Assembly (NCBI GenBank): GCA_946699065.1
Contig: CAMPDV010000014.1
Coordinates: 434,001-498,000, forward strand
DNA: 64,000 nt
Origin: Loxodes magnus
Lineage: Eukaryota > Ciliophora > Karyorelictea > Loxodida > Loxodidae
Direction: 5' to 3'
Every line of letters starts with the position of its first letter. Positions within the stretch are counted from its first letter, which is position 1. Below, piece by piece: positions 12,288 through 25,800 of this stretch. The notes beneath the pieces were generated by a model, which did no database searches, was not told the DNA's origin, and saw only the letters and a list, made by a program, of their open reading frames with translations. A program made the translations under genes and the position numbers.

Positions 12288-12851
12288 TCAACTAGTTTTA
12301 TTATCTTCTATTAAACTTTATATTTCTTCTTCATCAATTTGCTTTCAGTTTTTATTGTCATTTATCAGTTTATTTTAGATTTCTTAAATCTTTTTATTTT
12401 ATTCATAATTTATTTTCAAGTTTGATTTATTATTAAGTCTATAATTTCAATTTTTATCTAGTTTTTTCTCAAATTTTGTTTATTTTTAGTTAATCATATT
12501 TTTTTTAATTTTTAAAAGTTTTATTTATTTATTGTTTTTCTTCTTTATTATTTTTTTCATTTTTTCCAGAAATATTTTTCTATTAAACAAAAATTGCTAT
12601 GGCTTAATAATTTGCTAAGTATTTTTAATTAAATTATATAAGGAAGAAATAAAATGATATTGATAAATAATTAGTGCTTTCACAAATTTAATCTTATTCA
12701 AATGTGATTAATAGTAGAAGAATATACTCAAATATAGATTTTAAAAGTAATTAAATTAGTCATAATGTATTCATTTAAAATAATAATAAAAGATAATCTA
12801 AGTTACTTAAAGTTCTTGGAAGAGTTAAGCAAAAGAATCAAACGCAAACAT
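12288..12851 (-). CDS. Possible unknown protein, 187 aa, Lys/Glu-rich C-terminus
   Basis: The minus-strand frame from ATG 12851 reaches TGA at 12288-12290. The N-terminal 90 residues are aromatic-rich and hydrophobic. The rest is Lys/Asn-rich, ending with an acidic helix (IDEEEIQSLIED). I recognise no domain. The case rests on composition and a sensible TGA end, which is weak evidence in a code where every frame is open. A plus-strand reading of 12652-12885 is also plausible. Confidence 0.35.
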
Positions 12852-13452
12852 ATAAATAAAAATAAGAAAAGGAATATTAAATAAAGCTAATAAACCTTAT
12901 AACAATTTTAATATTTATTTTATCTTTTAATTATTTTTGTATATTTTGATTATCGATTTTGCTAAAATTATTTCAACATCATTAGAATAAAAGAATCCTT
13001 TGTTTAAATAAGTTATTAAGCTCTAATTTTATAATTTGTTTTCCTTTTATTAATACTCAGCTTTATTTAATTATTAAGTCTAAACTTTAAAAATAAATAA
13101 TTAATAAACTTCATATAAATTATAAAATATATTAATAAATTTTTGCTATAGTATTAAATTTACATTTATTATACTTTTTTCAAAATTATAATAAAAAGGT
13201 AAATTAATATGAATAATTGAGTTCCTTTATTAAGTTATAAAGCTTCATAAATAAAATTATTTAATACTTGTAAATAGTGTCTTTGAATGTTTCAACTGAA
13301 CTTATTATAAATAAATTATTATATAAGTTTAATAAAATTACTATTTTCAAAGATTTAGTTAATTTATAAAAAATTGAAAACCAATAAGCTTTCAGCTGAT
13401 TATTTTATTATTTTATTCGATAAATTTTAAATGCTTCTAGTTTATTTTAAGA
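12852..13452. other. AT-rich stretch 3' of the RING-USP gene
   Basis: Nothing recognised. If the RING-USP gene were read past its TAA at 13453-13455, its frame would continue about 280 bases to a TGA near 13175 with no conserved content. Confidence 0.4.
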
Positions 13453-16263
13453 TTAATTCCTCTTTCTATAAAATAGCACGTAAAGAGATTGCTTGATAGA
13501 TTCCTTCAATTCTTGTAATTATTTCATGAATTTTTCTTCAAATTCAATTCTTTACTTTTTTGAATCGTTGTAGAAATGAGTCGTAAAGTTTTTGTTGCTT
13601 GGTCACCAAAGTAATTTGATATTGCAAAGCAGTTGTAAGATAAAGAATTTTAATTGTTTTTTCTTGAAAATTTTGAAAAATCTAATTATTTGATTGGAAA
13701 ATTTACAAATTTGCTTTCCTTAACCACTATATTATTTTAAAGCTTATTCCTTTCTAAAGCCATTATAAGAATTTAAGGAAGTTTATAAAATTTAATTACT
13801 CTATTTGTTTCTGCAAACTTTTTGCATTCTCCACACGACTTAAATATCTCCATATTGGCGAGTGATTAAATGCAATTGACTAAGTTGATTTCCTAAGGGT
13901 TTATCTAAAGCCCAAGCTACTTAAAAATTTATCATCAAACTTATCCAAACTATTTAATAAAATTTTTTAATCTATATTATGATTCCAAGCCACCTCAAGT
14001 CAGAATAGTTTTCCTTATTAATTCATTTTTCTCATCAAATCTTATATTTTCTCTCCTAAAGTATAAGTCAGAAAGCAATTTTCGCATTCCTGCTTATTAC
14101 AAAAACGGCAGAATATTTTTATATCCTATTCAAAGAACCCACATTTTTATATATGTGAATCACTAACAATGTTAAGAAAATAAGGAACTTCTTAATTGTT
14201 CAAAAATTTCTTTTTGTATATAGTTGCTTAGTTATTTTGGCTAATTAAATCTGATTTCTGGATATCTGCAAATATTCTTTAAAATTACTAAAACACAATA
14301 ATATGAATTTCCTATAAAGTAGCATTTTTCTTGACAAAGAATACTGAGGAAATGAAATTTATTCTTTAGATTTATAAAAAAAAATATTTTTTCACTATGA
14401 TAATATAACTGGAATTATAGAATATTTTCTTTTATCATAACCATCTGGAAGTTCATAAACATGAACATTGTCTAACTAGTTTACATCATTTATTTATTTT
14501 TTGTTATATATTTCTATCTTTTAGGTTTTTATATTTATTAGCATTAATTTTTCTTTAGGAATTGTTAAATTAAATGTAATTTTCTCCTTAAAAGGTGAGG
14601 TATTTTCTAAATTGCTTGCAGTTATGCTATCTCTCGTAGGTATTTGCTAATGATTCTTGCTAAAAAAATAAAATTTTATTATTTTATATTCTATATTAGG
14701 GATAGGGTTTTATAGCAGGCTAAAGTTTCAAATGAAATAATTTTGCCTTTGCATGAAGAGCATGTCTAAGTAACTTTGTACTAATCATGCATTAAATCAA
14801 CTATTATGCTCTTGCTTTATTTTAAATAATGATTTCAGGCATTTTGAGATTCTTTTAAATTAGGTCCGCCTTTATAAGTGATTTTGTCTAGTTAAGAATT
14901 TCAGATTTCTTAGTTACAATCTTTATGTAAATTTTCTAATAAATAAATTAAAAATTATTTACTATCTTAATACTCGGTTTAATTAAATTTAGTAGCTTGC
15001 ATGATTAAACTATCTTTAAATTCTGAAAATTGCTAAACTAACTAAATACTATTTTTCATTCTTTGCATAAGTTTATCAAAAATATTTGTTAAGCTATTAC
15101 CTTTTTATTATATTTCACTCTAGAAATTTTCGTTATTCAAGTCATATTTTAAAAAACAATCTTTCAACTCTTTAATATTTACTAAGCACTAAAGTCCAGA
15201 ATTCATAAAAGAAAAATTTTAGATTGATCTAAGTCCTACAAAACTATTGTAAGAAGGAGCCTTTTCAGTTAAAATTTTTCATATTTTTTGTAACTTTATT
15301 CTAATTCTTCATTTTATTAAGTGAAATATTAATTTTATTCAATTTTTATTTCTAACTTTAATTTTTTTCTTCTAAGTTTGGATGTTATGATTGTAGTGTA
15401 AACTTTCTTTATTCATATTTATTATTTTAAAGATTTTAAATTTGAACTTATAACTGATCAACTTACTTCTATAAGCATTTGATTTCCTAATATAAATGCT
15501 TAATTTTTTATACTCGATAAGCTTTTAATCTTATTCTTTTATTTCCATATTCTTGCTATCACATTTGTCACATGCATAATTTTCGCCAATCCAGTTAAAG
15601 GACTTCATGAAGTTTTTGAAATTTATTTATTAAAAATTTGGTATTTTTTCTTCGGGAATTTATACTTCTTGATATTTAAGCAACCTTTTTATAGATTTAT
15701 GAATTTTTTCAAGTTCATCTTATTCTAATTCATTCCAAAAGCTTCGTTTACTGTCTTCATATTATTTAAATATTTTAAAATCTTCTAAAGCTTCTTTGAG
15801 CTATTAAATTGAAGATTCTACTATTCTTTTTTATAAGGTTTAATATTCTTTATTATGCTTCAAAGTCCTTAAAAAAATTCTTTAATACTCTTTTAATGAT
15901 TTACTCAAAATAAACGGAAACTTCCTTCAATTTTTTATATATCCTATTATCATTTCTTTATTGTAAAATTTAAATTTTTTCTTTATTCTTTTAAATAATC
16001 AGTATTCTTTAAAACTTAATCAATTGTATTCTATTTTCCAAGCATATAACCTTGCATAGTTCTTGATCGTGTTTTAAAGTTATTTATTCCTTTGAAATCT
16101 AAAAATTTAGCTTATCAACTGGACAATTAACAAGCTATTAGTCTTGTATATTTTATTCACAACATTATTTGCAAATATCGTGGTTGCACTCTAATTTTAT
16201 AGGAATATGTACTATCAGATCAAAATATTTGGTGCAATTCAAACATTAGAAAATTTCCTACAT
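13453..16263 (-). CDS. RING finger - ubiquitin-specific-protease-like fusion, catalytic residues lost, with frame offsets
   Basis: From ATG 16263 the frame opens with a RING finger: CLNC, a spacer, CNHDICKQCC, then CPVDK, where the last zinc ligand is Asp rather than Cys. A coiled-coil region follows, with a CDKCDSKN knuckle near 15570. The USP domain spans about 15260-13480. The Cys box reads VGLRSIQNFSFMNSGLQCL, with Ser (15210-15212) where active USPs have Cys. Other features are QDSKQFLIYLLENLHKD, then KITYKGG, then DLMHDQYKVTQTCSSC with a second zinc pair (IFKSCGECKKF near 13840). The His box region reads YNCFAISNYFGD and ends in LYVLFYRKRN without the usual GHYT. The core frame is continuous from about 15880 to 13600. 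Two offsets remain: one between RING and USP near 15900 (possible intron or frameshift), and one at an AAAAA run near 13590. No TGA follows closely, so TAA at 13453-13455 is the presumed stop. It is either a pseudo-deubiquitinase or a decaying gene. Confidence 0.75.
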
Positions 16264-19200
16264 GTTTGTATAATTTAAATTAACCCTAAGTAATTTAATT
16301 AAATCTAATTACAATAAATCAAAAAGATTATGCACATTATGAATATTAGTTATCATAGTTACCTTATTTTATCTCAACTCTATATATTTTAACAAATATA
16401 GTAATATTCTAGTTGCGATTTTGCTAAAGATAATCAAATGAAGAGATTCGAAAATTTACAAATTTAAAATTCTTATTTTTATGCTTATAACTAAACAAAT
16501 ACAATTTATAACAATTTAAATTTATTTTTAATATATTAATGAAGGATTTAAAACTATTAACTATATTAAGCAATTACTAAATTGGATGCTTTTCTAATTC
16601 TTTTATTTAAGCTGCAAATTTTTTATCTATTTTGAAAATATTGATTGCACATTCTCATTTATATAAATTTAATTAAAATTAACTATAATTAATTCTATTG
16701 CTTTCTTTATATTAAATTTTTAAATTAAAAGCGAAATGTTCACTTCTTAATAAAAAATAATTTTATAAAGTTAAGAAATTTAATTTTATGGATTTAAATA
16801 ATAAATGTAATTATAATTAACTAATACATTGTATAAACACATTTAAAAATAAATATTAAGAATTGCTTTCTATTATTCAAAATAACTATTTTTTTAAATT
16901 AAAACTATTTCTCTATTTTAAAATACTTCAATTCTTTAAACTAATTATATGAGATATTTATTTTAAACTTGATAAAAGTATTAAGACAGATTTATAATTT
17001 AGGTTTGATTTAATTTTAAAAAGCATATTTAAAATCGTATAATAAATTTATTAAATTAATATAGCCTCATAACTTAAAGGGGCTTTTATTTGATTAATAT
17101 AATATCAAAAATAAGTAAATTATTTATGAATAATTTAAAATATTTTGATTAAACTTTGCATTTTATAGAAGGACAATAACCATCTTTTATAATTAATTTC
17201 TAAATTATTAATAAAATATTTAAAGATTTGATAAGTATAAAATAAATAAATTAAAATTTAATTTTATATTTAAATATTTTAAGTTTATATCTATAGTAAT
17301 TTATATAATCAATAAGCAAAAAATATAAAATTAATATTAATAAATAATTTCAATTCTTCATAAATCAGTTTTTTATAATAAAAAATCTAGAAAATTTCAT
17401 TTTTTAGATTAATATTAAATATTAAATATTTTTCCTTATATATGTAAAATATTAAGGTTTATTATTTATTTTATTATTAAACTTTAAAAATAAACAAATT
17501 ATAAAGAAGATTAAAATTTCTTAGTTTTAATCTCGAAAGTATTAAATTCGTAAATTTTTTTAAGTATATCATAAGATATTAATTAATATAAACATTTTTT
17601 AAATTTTAAATCATAAAATACATTTGTTTACCAAAATGAAAATCTTTAGTCAATTACGTTAATATATTAACTCTCAACAATTAAAACTACATTTTTTTTA
17701 ATTTAAATAATAATATTTAGGTTATAAATTTAAAACTAGTATGATATAAAGCCAATTCTTAAGAAACTCAATAAAATAAATTAGTGTTGAGTTATAATTA
17801 TTAGTGTTATTAATTTAATACACTTATCAAAATTAATAAATTATTGCTAAAATTCTTAAAATATCGGAATAATTAAAAATAGTCAATCATATATTAATTT
17901 GTTTTGTTTCTAATAAAATAGAATATTAGTAATGTAAGTTTTATTTAATCAAGCTATAAAAAGTAAAAAAATATCCTACCTTAATTTTTTGGTTTTTCTT
18001 TTTTATATTAATTTTTATTTCTTAATTAAATTGTAGATTTTAAACTTATTTATTAAATAACGATTATTTATAAATTTTTCTTAAATTTGATTTAATTATT
18101 TAATTAATTCTAAAATTAATTATTTAATGTAATCTTCTTTTAAGGGCTTAATTTAAATCAAAAGTGTTTAATAATATTATAATATTAAAGCTCAACCTTA
18201 CAAATGATTTATTTAAATTTATCACATTATATAAAATGGAGCTTTAAATAAAATAACAATAAATTTTTTGTGGGAGATAATGAAATTTATAAAGTAGAAT
18301 TATTACTTTCCTTTTTATGACAAATTTAATTGTTAACTTGGATGTTGCAATAATAAATGCAAACGAAATTATATAAAAAATTAAATTAAAATTACCAAAT
18401 TTCAGAAATTAGATACAAATCTAAACTTTGAATAACATTCATAATTGAGGTTTTTCGACAGTAAATTTTAGGAAAAAAATTCGAGCAAAATATCTTAATA
18501 AATTGCATTTAATAATAAATCAAGATTAAAGAATATAGAAACTATAATAAAGAAAAGCACATCTCAAATTAATATAATTTAAAATAAATTTTATTAAAAT
18601 TTATTTAATAGTTTATAAAGATAATTATTTTAAGATTTAATTTATATTAAAATTTTAGCTTCTTTAATAAATGTTGTAATATTAAAAAAATTAATCCTTC
18701 AATTTTTATATTTTATAAATTAAATTTATTAAAATTAGATATTTTAAAAAATAAGAAATATTTTAAATAAAAAAAGTTAAAAAAATTATTTTTTATAAAG
18801 TCTAAATAAGCCTAAGATTAACTAAAATTAAATCAACCTTATATAATTATAATATAAATAAATACAATACAGATTTAGATACTATAAATAAAAAATATTT
18901 TTTTTATTTTTTATCCTTTAATTCGATAGAATCTAATAAATTTTAAAATTTATAAAATATTTAAGTTTTATTAAATAAATCTAGGTTAAATTTAATTATT
19001 ACAAAGGAAATATAAATAAACATTTCCATGTCAGAATTTATTCACTTTTTATTTTTTATTTATATAATTAAGCATTTATTTTTCACTCTGTTTGGCATAT
19101 AATAATTTTAAAAAGTTTTAAAATAAAAAATAAAAAAGAATATTCTAGAAATTATTTATTATCTTAATTAAAATTAAAAAAATAAATACTCTTATAATTT

Positions 19201-19305
19201 TACCTTTTTATAGTGATATGTTTGAAATAAATTAAATAAATTAAGATACTCTAATATTTTAACTAATTTAGAAATAAGTAAAATAAAGAAATATTTTTAA
19301 GGCTT
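16264..19305. other. Very AT-rich stretch, no supported gene
   Basis: Long runs of A/T. Around 18310-18560 the sequence is slightly more complex and can be read on the plus strand as a protein in all three frames. None has a recognisable motif, so I leave it uncalled. Confidence 0.4.
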
Positions 19306-20210
19306 TCAACCAAATTTTCTTGTTCTTTCTTTTTTTTAATTACAATGACTGCAAAGCTTAAATATTAGAAATAATAAAAAAATAAAGTAATAATAAAATA
19401 TAGATCATCCTTCTATATATGAGATAATTTCTTTACTAAATGATCTAGCAACTATGGAATTAATACAAAATATTGTAAATGTTATAAGACATACAATCAA
19501 AACTAAAATTCTATATAAAATTTGTATTTTTCTTAATTATTTTTCCTAAAGTACATAATTCTTTTATTTCAATCCTCTTGCATAAAAGATAATAATTAAG
19601 CTTATTATTGCAAGTCATGCTAAATCCAACATACCAATAATTATATAAAATATTTCGATATTTTAACTTAAAAATTTAATACTTTATCATTTGCATTCAG
19701 TGAAATTAAATAAAACTAATGGAACCAAATGGTAATCAAACTGTAAGGAAAATGCTTAATTAAGAGCAAATACTCATAGTTTATTAATATTGCTCTTTAA
19801 TCCTCTCTTCCATTTATATACTAACAATCCTAGTTTTATTAAAAAAGCACAAATATAAAGTATTATAAAGACTGATATCATTGAATCCTGCAAAAAATAT
19901 TTTTTCCTCATTTATTATCACATTTAGTTTTCTAGTGATTTCATAATAATTTGGGGGCGTAAGCAGCTGAAAAAATAAGGATAAGTACATCTATAATTAT
20001 CATTATTATCTTAATAATTTTAAAACACTTTAGTCATGGTTATTTATCTTCTTTATATTTAATTATATCACTATAGCCTTCAATTAAAGGTAGAATAGTT
20101 TAAATTCTTTGCTTTTGTTCTATTTTCTTATTTTCTTATGATTCATCCAGGTTTGTTTCTAAATTTTCTAAGCTTAGTATTTTGTTTTATTAAACTTGGC
20201 TTTATTCCAT
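19306..20210 (-). pseudogene. Diverged third copy of a multi-pass membrane protein gene, frameshifted
   Basis: Minus strand, from ATG 20210 to TGA 19306-19308. It matches, over its whole length and at clearly lower identity, the two intact genes at 27172-28074 and 56686-57588. Shared features include the N-terminal ILPLIEGYS motif, the first membrane segment ending FSAAYAPKLL, the NHQKTKCDNK segment and the later membrane helices. One base is missing just after the CDNK segment (near 19910) relative to the intact copies, shifting the frame, and the total length is not a multiple of three. This suggests a broken paralog, although ciliate frameshifting cannot be excluded. TGA is used for Trp at several places. 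Confidence 0.6.
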
Positions 20211-21240
20211 TTAAAAATATTGTTTACAAAAAAATTTATTTTTTCTCGAATTATTTTAAATTATTGCTTTATCTAGCTCAAGAAAATAAAACAAATAATA
20301 TCTGAAAACCATTAATATTAAAAATATATAAAATAAATCTAAGAAATAAAACTAAAGACACAGTCAGATTTAATAAAGAGGCATAAATAAAAAATTTGAA
20401 ATAAAAAATAAAAAATAGATTTATTATTTTTAATGATAAAAACCTTTTATTTGATTAGATATTTATTTTTATCTTATAATTTGATAATCATTTTTCAAGC
20501 TTATAAATAATTTTTTAAGTCAAATAATTTAAAATATTAACTATTAATAAGTCATTTAACTCTAATTTTATAGTTTTTCTCTTTTTATTTTTCTATAAAG
20601 TTTAATTAATAAAAATAAAGGGATATGAATTATTTAGAATAAATATAAAATAAAAGTTAATAATATGCTTCAATGTATTTATTAAGATTCATATATAATT
20701 TATAATTTCCTTTCTCTTTTATATTTTTTTATGTTTGTTAATAAAAATATTTTTCTGATAAATTTAATCCCAAGAAATCAAGCTATTTAAAGCTATAACT
20801 AAAATTTATTTAATTCTCTATATAAGTTGCTTATGAAAGATTTAATTAAAAAAAAATTTATTAAAAGTTATTAGGTTATAAGCTTAAAGTGCCATTTAAA
20901 GGTTTAGACATAATTTAAATATAAAAAATATCTATCTAATTATTAATAACTTTATATTTTAAATTTATTATATAAATTTATATTTGCTTCAATTTTAGAT
21001 TCTTTTTCTAAAATACAAGCATAAAGTATTATTTGCTTATACTTGTATTTCTTTTAATTTTTTCATAGTCAAATAAAGTAGATCTTCTTTTAAAATAATA
21101 TTAGGAATTTCATAAATTCTTTATATTTTTTTTAAATAAAATGAATTATAATAAAAGTATTAAAGAATTAAGAATTATTCATGCTTTTTTAAAATAATTC
21201 ATATAACTATTTCTTTCTATTTAAAGATTTTTAATATTTT
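20211..21240. other. AT-rich stretch, nothing recognised
   Basis: No motif seen on either strand between the membrane-protein copy and the USP fragment. Confidence 0.45.
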
Positions 21241-21960
21241 ACCTTTTAATTACTCTAAATCTTAGTTAGTTAAAAAATTACTAGAATAATATAGGAAGTC
21301 TGTAAAATTTAATTTTTTTTCTGCATCTTCTATTTTTGTGTTTTCCAAATAGTTAAGGTACTTTTAGTTAAGAAGATTCTGCTTATAATCAAAAAATAAT
21401 ATAAATATTTCCTATAAATTGATCTGTATTTACGAAGAATATACAGGAAAATAAATATATTCTTTAGATGCATAAACCAATTATTTTCACTAGAATATAA
21501 TTGGAATTTATTAAAAGTTTCTATTGTCGTAATTATCTGGAATTTAGCATTAATTTTTATAATCTAATTCATTATCTAGTTCTTTTTATATGCTTATTTT
21601 TAAAGGACTTTATAATAATTTTTTTTCTTATATTTAGATATTAAATTAAATACAATTTTCTCCTTGAAAGTTGGTATGTTTCTAAATTGCTTGCAGTTGT
21701 GATTTTTTTTAAATATTTATTAATAATCCAGTTAAAGAAATAAAGCTTAATTTCTTTGCATTCTAAATTAGAAATAGGAATTTTCATGTATCGAAGGATT
21801 CAAATTAAAGATTTTTTCTTTGCATGAAGTGTATATTTAAGTATTTCATACTAGCCATGCATTAAATCTACTATTATGCTCTTATTATATTTTAAATAAT
21901 GATTCAAGTCATCTTGCTATTCTTCTTAAATATAAAAAATAGGTTTGAACGAATAAATTT
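21240..21960 (-). pseudogene. Fragment of a USP-like paralog
   Basis: This stretch is homologous, with many substitutions and gaps, to the middle of the RING-USP gene (about 13700-14880). The block around 21800-21940 matches the part encoding the zinc-finger approach (the DLMHDQYK region), and 21520-21780 matches the following core. Neither the RING nor the Cys-box part was found in flanking sequence. It is a truncated, degenerate relative and probably not functional. Confidence 0.55.
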
Positions 21961-22829
21961 TAAAGAACCATGAATTTTTTTTAATTTAGTAAGTCTTAAT
22001 CTTGTTGATATATATCTAACTTTCAATATAATAAACTAATATAATTTTCTAGCTTAATTTAAAAGCTTTAATAGCGAAAGCATTAATTAGATTTAAATTA
22101 AATTAATTTAATATACTTTTAACTTTAGTTATTAGAATTTATAAAGTGAACTAAAATAAACCTCTTAATTTAATTAAATATCCTTTAGATAGTTCTAAAA
22201 TAAATAATCAATTTGTTAAAATTAGAAATAAAGTAATAAAATGATAGAAATAAAAAGTTTTAAAAACTTCAAGTTAAAAATACAATAAAGAAAATTTAAT
22301 ACCTATATATAATAATATGAACTAATGAGACTATTAATCTAAATTTAATAGCATCTTAATTATTTAAGGTTATAATTTATTAATTTAATTTAAATATAAG
22401 CTTACTAGTAAAGTGTTGAAAAATTTAATGCTAAAATTTAAACCTTAAAATAGAAATTCTCTTTATTATATTTAAAATGAAGATAAATAAATAAAATATT
22501 TCTTAATATTCTAAAATTAGAAATTAAACTTCTATTAAATAAAAAACTAAAATTCATGAAGTTCTAATTTCATCCTTGGCTATTAAGATTATAATTTAGA
22601 GATATATAAAATAAAAAATCTTTTAAAGCATCCACTTTAAATTTACTAGTGCTTAATTTATATTTCATTGTATGCCCAATTTAATTTTGTACTTTTAAAT
22701 CCACAATTTTTTAGAATTAACAAATATTAGAAATTAAAAAAAATTGATTTAAGAATTTTTAAATTCTATAAAAATAAAATTTTTTTAATTATTTAATTAT
22801 TTTTGTTTCTTGCATTTTATATAAAATTA

Positions 22830-25800
22830 AGACTTGAATTTATATTAATTTGATGTATTATCTTATTTATTTTATTTGTTTCAATTTAAATTTGCTTTAA
22901 TAATTAAATTATTTTAAATGACTTATCTTTAAATAGATTTGAAAGACTTTATATTTATAAATACAATTTATCTTTAAAAGGTAAATCAGCTTTTAAATTT
23001 AATGTCCAGTCTTTATAAAAGAGTAAAATTTCTTAAAATATAAAGCAAATTTAGAACTAAAATGAGTTCTTTTAAAAATTTTAATTAATTATAAAAAAAC
23101 ATTCCTTTAGAAAATGAGATAAAGATATAAAAATTAATAAATTAAAAGATGTTTATACTTTTATTTTGTTTTAAATATCATTCATTATTATTTTGTTTAA
23201 TTTCTTAATCTGATTTTGAAACTATTTATCTCTTTCCATATCTAATTCAAATTAATGTCAAAGCTTTTATAGTTTGATAAATTTAAATAAAACCCTTTCA
23301 TCGGATTAATATTTTTACACTAATTCTTTCTTTACATCGATGAAGGTTTTATTTATTTTGATTGCTTAGCTTTAAAGAGGTATCATAGCCTTTTGAATTT
23401 ATATGCAATGTGTTATTTAATAATTATTCTTTTTTCTTCTTTTTAGGTTTTTTGAGAACTTCGCTTCTATGGTGTGACAAAAAGTTTTCTCATTTAAAAG
23501 CAGCACATATTAGAATCTTATTAATAAGCAAGAGAAGAAAGAGTTAAAAACAAAGTTTAAATTTAGCTTACTAAATTAATAATTTATCTTTTAAAGCTTT
23601 TTTATTTCAATAATTACTTTATGATTGATCAAATAGTCCTCACTTTTTAACATCGGATATTAAATCTAAGAGCTCATTTTAAATTATAAAACTTACTTTT
23701 CTACTCGTTTTAAGTATTTAGATCCAGTTTTAATTTCTTTTCTTAATCAACTTTTTTATTTTTCTTTTATTTCTAGATTTGGAATTTTTTCCCTGCTTTA
23801 TATTTATTTTTTTTGATTGGTCCATAAAGATTTTATAGTATTAAAGGTTTTTAGTTTAGCGCTAATGATTCTCAGTATAATCTTAATTTTTATTATATTT
23901 TTTAATTTTCTTTTTCCTCAAAAATATTTATATTTTCTAAGCTCTATTAAGTTTACTATACTTTAGGTATTTTTTCATCTCGATCTAATGAAATTCTTTA
24001 TTTCGTTAACTTAGAATATAAAGAGATAAAGTGTGAAGGAATCAGAGTTTTGCTACTCTAAGCAAATTAATATTTTTTATAGTTTCTTCATTGTTACTGG
24101 GTATAACTTGTTAAAAGCTTGCAATATATATTGAGTCAATTCTTTGATAAGTACAACTCATCCATTTATTTTAATCCAGACTTCGAAAATTGAATAAATA
24201 TCAGCAATAAAAAAATGGAGAATATTTTATTTTTCTAAGTCTTTATATTTAAAATAAACAGAAACAGCTAATATACATCCATCTTTTATACTAGGAGGAG
24301 TACAAATAATAATTATCTATTCTATTTTTCATTTAATCAGGTAGGTATTTTTATATTGAAACAATTAAGTTAGGGAGAATCATATAATATTTATCTAAAG
24401 TGGGATTTGTTAGAAATAAATAAGAGCAAAAATGTAAAATAAATTGGATCTAGATTAAATTAAGAATAAATAATATTTCTTTTAACTTTTATTTATTTTA
24501 TCTATTTTATAATCTAATAATTTTATATATTTTTAAACATTATGCACTATTTATATGCAATATAGTTGTAATTAGTTTTATTTGAATAGTTATAATTTAA
24601 ATGTGTATATTTAGTATTTTTAATTAATAATATAATTAATAAATATTAAAATAATAATTTATAATATGAATATAATTTCTATAGAATGTCTAGATATATA
24701 TTTAAATTAATTAAAATAAGTGCTTGTTAATAAATAATAATTTCTCTAATTATAAATAATAGTTTATTTAATAAATTTATAATATTAGCTTATTATTTTA
24801 GCTGTAACTATCTCCTTTACTATGAATATAATTCCTTTTTATATAAAACTATTTAGATTCTATAATATTTGGTATGCTATTTAATGGTAATTAAAATGCC
24901 TTATATTGTAATAATAAGGAAATATTAAAATTAAATTATAATTAAGTAGCTACTATAATTAGTATTATAAAGTTAATATAATTAGAAGCTAATAAACTAT
25001 ATTAAATAGCTTATATCATTATTTTATTATCTATTATTTTAACTAAAGCTTATACTTGCTTTCTAAATTATCACATATACATTCACTTTTAAATCCCTAT
25101 TTACCTTATTTGAACCAAATATATAGCAGAGCTTTCTTAAATGAGCTAGATATTTAATTAATATTATAATAAATAAAATGATTTAAAAAATTAAAATGAT
25201 ATCTAAGATTATAAATATAAAAAGCTTTTAATTATTTTAAAATTCTAGCAATGTAAATTAATTAATAGATATAAATAATAGCTATAAATATAATAAAGCT
25301 ATTTATAACTTTATTATATTAAGTTTATCTACCTTTTAATTAATAAATATATTATGGTAAATTATTTACTAAATATCTTTAATATTTATTTTATTATTGC
25401 TATATCTAAGTTAAATAGACACTTATAATTATTATTTTATCCAAGCAACTAAAAATTATTAAACAAAGTTTTAAAAATATTATAAATGATGAAGCTGGAT
25501 TGATAGCTTTTAATAATTGGTTAATAATAAAGCATATAGATATATTAGAAAAGATTGAAGTTTATATTATATAAAATAGAAAGCTTTTAAGTTTACTATT
25601 TAAATTTAAAAGAAATTAAATCTTTTTTAATTTTATATAATTTGTCTATGCTACCAATAATTATAAGGTTTCATTTATATTTTCTAGTAAAGCTAAAAAG
25701 TTAATTTTACATCCTTTAACTTTTAATTAAACTAAAAAAATAAAAGAAATGTTTTAGTAAGAGAATTAAATAGAAAATAAATAAAAATAAATAAAATAAT

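Noticed and set aside
23280-24440. Long minus-strand protein-like frame in the left arm (and its plus-strand twin in the right arm)
   Set aside because: Differences between the two copies are almost all nonsynonymous in that frame and a one-base indel occurs toward the outer end, so there is no sign of protein constraint.
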